A stretch of 28,074 nucleotides of DNA from a virus. This document shows positions 22,041 through 28,074 of this stretch, one piece after another. Each line of letters begins with the position of its first letter. Position 1 is the stretch's first letter. The notes beneath the pieces were generated by a model, which saw only the letters and a program-made list of their open reading frames with translations, was not told the origin of the DNA and made no database searches. Position numbers and translations under genes: made by a program. The stretch spans positions 1 through 28,074 of the IMG/VR virus record IMGVR_UViG_3300017987_001487; one strand, written 5' to 3'.

Positions 22041-23141
22041 TTAGCTCGTGCTGCGAGGCACCGAGATCACGCCGCCCGCCCGCGGATTCGACACGCCGAT
22101 GTTGCCGCGCGTGTCGATGAAGTAGGTCTCCACGGTGTGCTGGTCGCGCGAGCGCAGGCCCTCGGTCTCGCGCATATAGAAGCCGTCCAGCACGTTGAAG
22201 TGGATGCCGTTGAAGTCCGTGACGTAGAGGCGGTGGTAGTCGTCGGCCAGCATCGGAACGTCCTTGATCGGGATGTTCCGGTAGGTGACCAGGCCCGCGT
22301 GCTCGCCCAGGTCGGGGCCGAGGCCCGTGTCCTTGTTGCGAGCCATCCGCACCATCGCCCGGACGTTCGGGCGCCCGGTGAAGATGCGCCACGCCTGGGC
22401 CTCGCCCAGCGACTCGTCGATGGTCATGGGCGCCTCGACTTCGAGGTCCATGAACATGTTGTCGAGGGCCTCCACGTCGCGCTCGGTGGCGAAGCCGTCG
22501 GTGGACTCCCAGCACTCGTTCCACGAGCGGGCGCGCGCGTTCGCGGCGAGGGAGCGGTCGAGGTCCTGCCACTTGGCGATGGCCTGCCCGTCCTCGGCGT
22601 AGGGGTTGGCCCCCTGGAACCCGCCGTTGAGGGCGGTCGTGTCGGTGGCCTGGGTGTCGAGGATGATCGGGAAGTGGTACGGGAGGCCGTAGATGTTCTT
22701 CTTGTCCGTGGGCGTGTCGAGCGACTTCCAGACGCGCTCCTCGAAGAAGTTACTTTTGCCCATCAGGGCGGCGAGGCGGTTGATGCGGAACAGCTCGACG
22801 AGCTGCTCGGGCGCACTGTTGACCGAGACTTCGTAGTCCTCGATGGAGTAGTCGGCCTGGATCATCCGCCACGGGACCACCGCCTCGTCGGTGTAATCGT
22901 CGGTCGAGGGGCGCGTCCGCTCGAAGGGCAGGGCGGCCTTGGCCGAGCCCGACTCCTTGAGCATGATTTTGTACCGCACGTCCTTGCCCGACTCGATGTT
23001 GACGCGGGTCTCGGACAGCAGCATATTGATCGCCCGGTACCGACCGTACTTCAGCAGCAGGGTCAGGTTGGGGACCAGGGGGTATTTCGAGCGGGTCAGG
23101 TTCAGAAGATCCCGCAGTTCATCGAAGTTGGTTCCGGGCAT
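22041..23141 (-). CDS. Major capsid protein
   Basis: The 366-aa protein follows the scaffold gene and precedes the decoration gene, the standard place for the capsid subunit. Length and composition fit an HK97-fold capsid protein: an N-terminal helical arm (~1-50), an extended charged loop region (~50-90, ESGKDVRYKIML), a helical core with SVNSAPEQLVELFRINRLAAL, and late beta strands ending RGNIGVSNPRAGGVISVP. A WRIFTGRPNVRAMVRMA segment probably belongs to the A-domain. There is no N-terminal protease or delta domain, consistent with the separate scaffold gene. The ribosome site AAGGAG lies just below a leader hairpin. The assignment rests on context and general pattern, not on a catalytic motif. 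Confidence 0.85.
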   Translation of the reverse strand: MPGTNFDELRDLLNLTRSKYPLVPNLTLLLKYGRYRAINMLLSETRVNIESGKDVRYKIMLKESGSAKAALPFERTRPSTDDYTDEAVVPWRMIQADYSIEDYEVSVNSAPEQLVELFRINRLAALMGKSNFFEERVWKSLDTPTDKKNIYGLPYHFPIILDTQATDTTALNGGFQGANPYAEDGQAIAKWQDLDRSLAANARARSWNECWESTDGFATERDVEALDNMFMDLEVEAPMTIDESLGEAQAWRIFTGRPNVRAMVRMARNKDTGLGPDLGEHAGLVTYRNIPIKDVPMLADDYHRLYVTDFNGIHFNVLDGFYMRETEGLRSRDQHTVETYFIDTRGNIGVSNPRAGGVISVPRSTS

Positions 23142-23163
23142 CGGAAGCTCCTTATCGTTTGCC

Positions 23164-23185
23164 GCGATACGCTATAACGCATCGC
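23164..23185 (-). other. Leader hairpin upstream of the major capsid gene
   Basis: GCGATGCG and CGTATCGC form an 8-bp stem (one G-U pair) with a 6-nt loop, ending about 10 nt before the capsid ribosome site. It could protect the 5' end of a processed capsid mRNA or mark an RNase cut site. Confidence 0.6.
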
Positions 23186-23223
23186 ATAGTTATTGGGGTG
23201 CGACAGCCCGGTTCTTCTCTGCG

Positions 23224-24216
23224 TTACCGCGTGCCGAGTTCCTTGCGAATCTCGTCGGCGGCGATTTGCTCGGGCGTGCGCGAGTCATTGGCGCCACCCC
23301 CCGTGTTGGCTGAGGGCGGCATGGTAATCTGGCGCTGCCGTCGCGTGACGCTCTCGCGCAGTCTGTCGCGCTCCTGGTTCACGAGGGCGTCGTAGTTCTG
23401 CACCCGGAGGGCCATCGTCAGAGCCGTGTGCAGGTCCGCGCCTTCGGCGTCCTGTGTCGCCTTGGCGAGACGCACGAGCCGTTCGCGGGCCTCCCGCTGG
23501 GGGGAGCCCTCGGGCAGGGCGACCGTGGGGCCGCTGCCGTATTTCTCGGACAGGGCCTTCACGGAGTCGTCCGCCATGAACGTCTCGACGATCTGCTGCT
23601 CGGATGTGGCCGCGCTGTCGGCCCCGTGCTGATTGGTGAGGGCGCCGACCTGGGCCTGGAGGGCCTTGATCGTCGCTCGCATCTTGTTGAACAGCTTGGG
23701 GGCCTCATCGCCAAAGAGGCTTTCCTCGTCGAACTCGGGCAGGTCGTCGTCGTCCTTGCCCGAACCCTCGTCGGCGACGTCACCGGGGGGCTCGTCCGAA
23801 TCGGCGTCACCGCCCGATTCTGCCTGCTTGAGCTGTTGCGTCAGCTGACCGATCTTGCCATTGAAGTCGTCGATGGTCTGCTGCATCTTGGCGGCGCGGT
23901 CGATCAGTTCCGGGTGGGACTGCGCCAGCGCCACCACATCCTCGGTGGACAGCTTCAGAGAACGGGCCGCGCGTTCCTGCTGGGGCGTCAGGGTGGGCGC
24001 GTCCTCGGCGGGAGGGGTGGGCTGTTCGCCGCCCTCGCCGTCGGGCTCGCCGCCTGCGTCCTCGCTGGGCGCCTCGGGCTTCTCCTCGGTAGAAGCTCCT
24101 GCGAAGGCGGGGTGGGTGGAGAGGGCCTCCACCGCCCGCTGTTCGGGAGTCTTCTCGTCGGCTGTGGTCGCGTTCTCGTCGACCACTTGGTCTTGCTGGT
24201 CTTTGTCCGTGTTCAT
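23224..24216 (-). CDS. Capsid scaffolding protein
   Basis: The 330-aa protein has the usual scaffold features: very acidic and Pro/Ser/Gly-rich in the first ~90 residues, helical stretches with a coiled-coil-like segment (IDDFNGKIGQLTQQLKQAE), a second acidic linker (KDDDDLPEFDEESLF), and a more basic C-terminal part (ERDRLRESVTRRQRQ) where scaffolds bind the capsid protein. It has no cysteines or membrane segments. It sits between the portal group and the capsid gene. The ATG at 24216 follows AAAGGA. A longer frame reaching 24516 would overlap the membrane-protein gene and is not credible. Confidence 0.85.
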   Translation of the reverse strand: MNTDKDQQDQVVDENATTADEKTPEQRAVEALSTHPAFAGASTEEKPEAPSEDAGGEPDGEGGEQPTPPAEDAPTLTPQQERAARSLKLSTEDVVALAQSHPELIDRAAKMQQTIDDFNGKIGQLTQQLKQAESGGDADSDEPPGDVADEGSGKDDDDLPEFDEESLFGDEAPKLFNKMRATIKALQAQVGALTNQHGADSAATSEQQIVETFMADDSVKALSEKYGSGPTVALPEGSPQREARERLVRLAKATQDAEGADLHTALTMALRVQNYDALVNQERDRLRESVTRRQRQITMPPSANTGGGANDSRTPEQIAADEIRKELGTR

Positions 24217-24227
24217 CGTGTGTCCTT

Positions 24228-24881
24228 TTATCGGGACTGCTCGATGCTGCCCTGAATCTCGTCGGCGGCATAGGCGTTCGCGCCCACAAACTCGCGCAGA
24301 ATAAGGTCCACGCTCTCGGAGGTCTCGACGTCCTGCCGCTTCAGGGCGGCCTTGAGGGCCTTGTACGCCTCCTCGCCCTCCTTGCCGTACATCCGCGCCC
24401 AGGTCTTGAAGTCCTCGACGCTCGCAACGACATCGCGAAGCTGCCACGCAGCCGCCTCGGCTCGCTGAAGGGGTTTCTTGCGCGCCCACCAGACAGCGGC
24501 GCCGCCCAGCGGCCACGGTAGAATGTATCCGAGAAGCGATAGAATCTCGCCGATAGAAGCGTCGGACGCCTGTGCGGCCCTGAACATTTCGCGACTCTCG
24601 GGAATCACCATAGCCCGACCGTGTTCGTCAATATCGGGCACGTTGTCGTTGTCGCGATCGAACGCCGCGGCATCGGGCACGGAGTCGCCGTCCTCGTCCA
24701 CGAGAACCAGCGATTCGCCGTAGCGGGCGTTCAGCTCGTCGGTGGCCCGGTCGATGGCCTTGAGATACGAGCACCCGGTGTTCAGCACCATCAGCATGAT
24801 GATAAACACGATCATCGCCGCCACGAAGGCGACGGGCTTTCGCAGTTGCCGCGCATCCTGGGTCAGGTTGTACGAAGCCAT
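24228..24881 (-). CDS. Two-TM membrane protein with acidic calcium-binding-like loop (217 aa)
   Basis: The N-terminus carries one hydrophobic helix (~17-34, ending near a Cys at residue 37, with a weak lipobox LNTGC). An acidic loop (~61-87) contains two DxDxDxxPD-like units (DEDGDSVPD and DRDNDNVPD), which look like thrombospondin-type calcium-binding repeats. A second hydrophobic helix (~110-133, LGYILPWPLGGAAVWW) is followed by a charged helical C-terminus. It lies between the 93-aa gene and the scaffold gene. A holin or other lysis protein is possible but unproven; a virion-associated membrane factor is the other option. The ATG at 24881 follows AAGGGGAAG. A frame extending to 25169 overlaps the 93-aa gene and is unlikely. 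Confidence 0.75.
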   Translation of the reverse strand: MASYNLTQDARQLRKPVAFVAAMIVFIIMLMVLNTGCSYLKAIDRATDELNARYGESLVLVDEDGDSVPDAAAFDRDNDNVPDIDEHGRAMVIPESREMFRAAQASDASIGEILSLLGYILPWPLGGAAVWWARKKPLQRAEAAAWQLRDVVASVEDFKTWARMYGKEGEEAYKALKAALKRQDVETSESVDLILREFVGANAYAADEIQGSIEQSR

Positions 24882-24891
24882 GATCTTCCCC

Positions 24892-25173
24892 TTAATCTTT
24901 GTCGTGCCCGTATTCGCGTCGGAACCGGGCGATGTCCTTGGCTCGTTTGAAGTGGGCCACGCCCCGCTTGTCCCAATGGCCCAGGTGTCCGTATCGCCGA
25001 TTGAACGCCCGGACCTGCCGCGGGTGGCATCCATAGGAGAGGCACGAGTAGTGGTTCTCGCCGCCTGTCGGTCGGGTCGCATCCCCGATGTGTCCGCGAG
25101 CCCCGGTCTGGAACTCCTTCGTGTCGCGCTTGCCGAAGATGCGCTCGTAGTTGTCGCGATAGGCGTCACTCAT
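24892..25173 (-). CDS. Hypothetical basic 93-aa protein
   Basis: I do not recognise a family. The protein is basic and rich in Arg, His, Tyr and Gly. Residues 41-50 (HYSCLSYGCH) hold two Cys and two His that could bind a metal. The C-terminal half (VRAFNRRYGHLGHWDKRG, FKRAKDIARFRREYG) looks DNA- or RNA-binding. The ATG overlaps the portal stop codon (TGATG), so translation is coupled to the portal gene. A longer frame reaching 25638 is a shadow of the portal gene. The position suggests a head-assembly or DNA-packaging accessory role. Confidence 0.75.
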   Translation of the reverse strand: MSDAYRDNYERIFGKRDTKEFQTGARGHIGDATRPTGGENHYSCLSYGCHPRQVRAFNRRYGHLGHWDKRGVAHFKRAKDIARFRREYGHDKD

Positions 25174-26969
25174 CACATCCGCTCCATCGCCCGCTGAGGG
25201 CTGACCTTCTTCTCGGGGGCCTCGGGACCGCCCTGAATCATCCGCGCCAGATCGGCCTCGGGGCTTCGCTGTCCCATCGCTCCGGTCATGGCGGCCTCGG
25301 GATCGAACTCCGTGCGGTCGCCCACGGGCGGGCCGATCCAGCGCGACAGCTCGGGCATCCCGGTCTCGCAAGACAGTGACTCGATAATTTCGCGCAGGTT
25401 CGGGGGCGTGCCCTGCTTCTCGGCGAAGGACGACAGCGGGATCACGGCGCGTTCGAGAATCTCGAGCTTTCGCTTGAGGCGTCGATCGGGCGTCTCGATG
25501 CGGCCCGAGTTGACCACGATCTCGAACCCGTAGTCGCTCAGGTCGCCGTGACGGAGCTTGGACGAGAAGCGCCCCACTTCCTCGCTGCCATCCCCGTAGA
25601 GCACGCGGATCGGCGTCTCGCCGATATTGTCGTCCCACAGGTAGGTGGCGATCCGTTCGGCCACGCGGGCGTCGAAGTCGTAGACGGCCTTGTCCATGTC
25701 GTCCACCCGCCGCCCCGCGTTGGCCGCGAGAATCTCGTCCTGGGTGGCCGTGCCCGACTGCGGCCCGGACCCGCTGAGAATCTCGGTGTTGCCGCTGATT
25801 TCGGAAAGCTGGCCGCTGGCGAAGGCCGCATACTCGTAGAGCTTCTCGCTCGCCCCGCCGACCTCCATCTGCCTGATCCGGTCGATGTTCGGGAACGGAA
25901 CCCAGGCGTCGTCGGCGTTCTGTGCGTTGCTGATGTACCGCTCGTCAGTCGAGTCGTCGTAGGCCACGAACCGCCGATACGATTCGGCCTGCCGCCCCGC
26001 CTTCTGCATATTCTTGTTAATCAGCACCGACAGATCGTACCACACCGCTACGGGACACAGTGGAATGGGCGAGTCGGGAACCTGCTCGAAGCCGAGAACC
26101 TCGTAGGGGCCGTCCGGGTGGTCGTACTCGGCGACGCGCAGCGACTTGGCGGGGCCGTGTCCGATTTCCGGGACCGTGTAGACCTTGCCATCCTGACGCA
26201 CCCAAATGTCGACCAGGGGCACGACAGGGCGAAGCGCATCCTGGGGCTTCTTGTACTTGCCCGCCCACTTGCCTTCGTGGCGGGCGACGAGAGAAACGGT
26301 CTTCAGTTCCGACACCACATCGGGCTCGAACAGCTCTGGATGGGCCTCGAGATAGTCCAGCGGAAGCTCGTAGCGGTTTCCCATGAACTGCGCCGACTCC
26401 AGCGTCTTGCAGTGCGGGTCCAGCACGAAGTCGTCGGGCGAGACACGAGAGACGTAGACCACGCCGTTCTGCAGGGGGTTGCCGTTGTCGTCCACCAGGC
26501 TGTCGCCCTGCGTCTGACCACCCGGTCCAAGGCCAACCTTCACGATCCCGAAAGACACGAAGGCGTCGATCAGCACCGTGCGTTTGACCTTGAACCAGTG
26601 CAGCCGCTTGAACTCCTGATCGACCGCGGCGCCCAGGCGGGAGGCCGTCACGCGCCGAGCCGCAATCTCGTCCCGGTCGGCGTCGTGCGGAACCACCTTC
26701 GGGATCACGCGCGCCCGCGGATTGGCCGACGAGAAGTAAGGCAGGAAGGTCGTGATGATGTGGTTGACCTTGTTGACCGGGAGCCGCGTGCGCCCCGCCT
26801 TGTGACCCGAAATGTCGGACCGGTAATACGGCCCCACGAAGTCCTGGAGGAAGGTGCGGCGCGTGGCCCGCAGCTTACGATGCTCGCGGTCCCACAGGCG
26901 CACCTGATCGAGCAGGCGCTCCTCCATCGACTTGTTTTTCGACTCGGATTGGACTGCGCGCTTTACCAC
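25173..26969 (-). CDS. Portal protein
   Basis: The 598-aa protein follows the terminase gene and precedes the scaffold, as expected for the portal ring that forms the DNA entry vertex. The start is GTG at 26969, with CGAGGAC upstream, overlapping the end of the 57-aa gene by 7 nt. Typical portal patterns are an N-terminal helical clip (RLLDQVRLWDREHRKLRATR), the segment NKVNHIITTFLPYFSSANPR, the strand VSPDDFVLDPHCKTLESAQF, and a long central helix region (EISGNTEILSGSG, DDMDKAVYDFDARVAERIATYLW). The size and layout resemble portals of short-tailed phages. I name it by pattern and context. Confidence 0.9.
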   Translation of the reverse strand: MVKRAVQSESKNKSMEERLLDQVRLWDREHRKLRATRRTFLQDFVGPYYRSDISGHKAGRTRLPVNKVNHIITTFLPYFSSANPRARVIPKVVPHDADRDEIAARRVTASRLGAAVDQEFKRLHWFKVKRTVLIDAFVSFGIVKVGLGPGGQTQGDSLVDDNGNPLQNGVVYVSRVSPDDFVLDPHCKTLESAQFMGNRYELPLDYLEAHPELFEPDVVSELKTVSLVARHEGKWAGKYKKPQDALRPVVPLVDIWVRQDGKVYTVPEIGHGPAKSLRVAEYDHPDGPYEVLGFEQVPDSPIPLCPVAVWYDLSVLINKNMQKAGRQAESYRRFVAYDDSTDERYISNAQNADDAWVPFPNIDRIRQMEVGGASEKLYEYAAFASGQLSEISGNTEILSGSGPQSGTATQDEILAANAGRRVDDMDKAVYDFDARVAERIATYLWDDNIGETPIRVLYGDGSEEVGRFSSKLRHGDLSDYGFEIVVNSGRIETPDRRLKRKLEILERAVIPLSSFAEKQGTPPNLREIIESLSCETGMPELSRWIGPPVGDRTEFDPEAAMTGAMGQRSPEADLARMIQGGPEAPEKKVSPQRAMERM

Positions 26970-27136
26970 GGGTTGTCCTCGGAAGCGGCCTCGATGTCGT
27001 CCAGCAGGTTGTCCTCGTCCTCGGCGCCGATGCCGAAGGCGTCCCGCAGGTCGTCGAAGTCGGAATCGTCGTCACACAGGCACAGCAGGCGGATATCTTC
27101 GGGGCTCAGAGCGGACTGGCGAACGATCGTCACCAT
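26963..27136 (-). CDS. Small acidic 57-aa protein between terminase and portal
   Basis: This is a short gene in the gap between terminase and portal. The protein is very acidic, beginning MVTIVRQSALSPEDIRLL and continuing CDDDSDFDDLRDAFGI, with a Glu/Asp-rich tail. It overlaps the terminase end by 7 nt and the portal start by 7 nt, so all three are probably coupled. I do not recognise a family. The gene-like evidence is the tight overlaps and the fact that it fills an otherwise empty gap. There is no separate ribosome site beyond the terminase sequence. Role unknown. Confidence 0.65.
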   Translation of the reverse strand: MVTIVRQSALSPEDIRLLCLCDDDSDFDDLRDAFGIGAEDEDNLLDDIEAASEDNPW

Positions 27137-28074
27137 CGGTGGATTCCTTGTCGTTGGCGCTGTTTCATGGCGTCACGGAAGCGCCCCTCGGGCGTCCAGA
27201 GCGACGGCATGGATTTCTTCGCACGGGCCGATGGCTGTTCTTTGAAGCACAGCACCAGGCCCGCCGCGGCGATCACCCGGTCCCCGTGCTCGGCGCGGCC
27301 TCCGCTGGGCGAGTCGATCAACTCCGAAGGCCCGATGGAGCCGCTGGGGTAATGCACGTACAGCTCGGCCTCGGCCACCGTGCGTTCGTCGTGAAGCGTG
27401 AACTCGCCATTCGCCAGCGCCCTGCGAAAGTCTTCCAGCAGCAGGCGCTTGTTGTCGCGGCTCGAGTGCCACCCGATTTTTTTGTTCTCGGGATGCCACG
27501 GGATCAGGAGGTTCTGGTTCCCCAGGACGTGCCGATACCCGCACCGATACACCTCGCGACCGAAGATTCCACCGGGGCCGTTGGCCTCCCACCCCAGGAA
27601 GCAGTGCCCCACCTCGCCCTTGAACCACTTGCAGATCGCCACGGCTTGACGCGCAAACTCGGTCGGGCTCGTGTCCGGGCACTCCCAGGACGCCACCTCC
27701 TCGCGCGTGTCCACACACGCAACCTTCAGCACACTATTCGAGGCGCCTTGACCGTTGGAGATGTCCGCAAACGCCACATAGTTAACATCCTGCGGGGGGT
27801 ACAGCATCCCGTTTCGGTCTTCGATCAGCGGACACCACAGCCTCAGTCGGCGTCGTCCCGAGTCGGGCCTGAACTCCACGTCGGTGATGTCATAGAACAC
27901 GCCCTCGGAGTGCGTCACCGTGCTGTAGTGCAGCTCTCCGCAACACGACGGATCGGACAGCCCGCCCTCGCCGCGAACGCGCTGGAGCACGTCCAGATCG
28001 AAGAAGGCGTCACCCGACGAGAGGTAGTCGATGTCCAGCTCCTGTGCGATTTCCATGCGGCTGGTGCGTCGCGC
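27130..28074 (-). CDS. terL: Terminase large subunit (partial, nuclease half)
   Basis: The frame is open to the right window edge, so the ATPase half lies outside. The visible ~314 residues contain the nuclease region: the strand YVAFADISNG with an acidic residue for metal binding, a second strand ending in GWEANGPGG, and HGDRVIAAAG near the C-terminus with the conserved Asp. The start ARRTSRMEIAQELDIDYLSSG is the usual linker before the nuclease domain. The protein cuts concatemeric DNA and pumps it into the prohead through the portal. The small subunit and the packaging site would lie further upstream. The stop overlaps the start of the 57-aa gene by 7 nt. Confidence 0.93.
   Translation of the reverse strand, partial: ARRTSRMEIAQELDIDYLSSGDAFFDLDVLQRVRGEGGLSDPSCCGELHYSTVTHSEGVFYDITDVEFRPDSGRRRLRLWCPLIEDRNGMLYPPQDVNYVAFADISNGQGASNSVLKVACVDTREEVASWECPDTSPTEFARQAVAICKWFKGEVGHCFLGWEANGPGGIFGREVYRCGYRHVLGNQNLLIPWHPENKKIGWHSSRDNKRLLLEDFRRALANGEFTLHDERTVAEAELYVHYPSGSIGPSELIDSPSGGRAEHGDRVIAAAGLVLCFKEQPSARAKKSMPSLWTPEGRFRDAMKQRQRQGIHRW

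Noticed and set aside
24217-24516. Extension of the scaffold gene up to 24516
   Set aside because: The extra residues are a shadow of the membrane-protein gene. The ATG at 24216 has AAAGGA upstream and gives a typical acidic scaffold start.
24882-25169. Extension of the two-TM protein gene up to 25169
   Set aside because: The extension lies in another frame over the 93-aa gene. The ATG at 24881 has a good ribosome site and a sensible N-terminal membrane helix.
25548-27245. 565-aa plus-strand open frame opposite the portal gene
   Set aside because: Antisense shadow. The portal frame is coherent and starts and stops with coupled overlaps, while this one would cross three minus-strand genes.

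Overview
The window is most simply read as part of a tailed-phage genome, or a prophage. It is GC-rich, every gene I can support lies on the minus strand, and transcription runs from right (28 kb) to left. It opens inside a large terminase gene and continues in canonical head-assembly order: terminase, portal, scaffold, major capsid protein, decoration protein. I see no tape-measure, sheath or tail-tube gene. One huge (2807 aa) internal-virion-type protein closes the morphogenesis block, which favours a short-tailed (podovirus-like) particle. I cannot identify the host from sequence alone. The protein set reminds me loosely of phages of environmental GC-rich bacteria such as Planctomycetes, and this is a weak impression. 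I see no integrase, lysin or host gene.

Layout, in transcription order. (1) 28074-20854: terminase C-terminus, a 57-aa acidic protein, portal, a 93-aa protein, a two-TM protein, scaffold, major capsid, lectin-fold decoration protein and a 91-aa beta protein. From the capsid gene onward the gaps hold hairpins. (2) 20792-13328: neck, tail and appendage genes. These are two small beta-type proteins, a fibre-like protein, a trypsin-like protease with an Ig-like (BIG2) domain, a tRNA-Tyr-like element lacking a normal D-arm, a probable head-tail adaptor, a protein made of three tandem copies of a ~155-aa unit, two unidentified structural proteins and two Cys-rich proteins. (3) 13329-13173: two tRNAs with encoded CCA ends (Met/Ile-type CAT and Thr CGT). 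(4) 13146-3305: a helical 466-aa protein and the 2807-aa protein, which carries an ART-like segment, an HExxH zincin and a region typical of large polyvalent phage proteins. A strong rho-independent terminator at 3256-3291 ends this unit.

(5) A near-consensus sigma70-type promoter (3214-3242) starts a second, leftward operon for recombination and replication: PD-(D/E)XK exonuclease, RecA/Sak4-like ATPase, a 69-aa unknown and SSB. It closes with a terminator at 475-522. (6) A third promoter (444-473) precedes a helix-turn-helix protein that runs off the left edge.

Gene spacing is tight (ATGA, TAATG and TGATG overlaps), which indicates translational coupling. The tRNA elements sit inside the late transcript and overlap the stop codons of upstream genes. 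The parts most worth checking are the D-armless tRNA-like element, the giant polyvalent protein, the protease, the triplicated tail protein and the Cys-rich, lower-GC pair at 13.3-14.2 kb.
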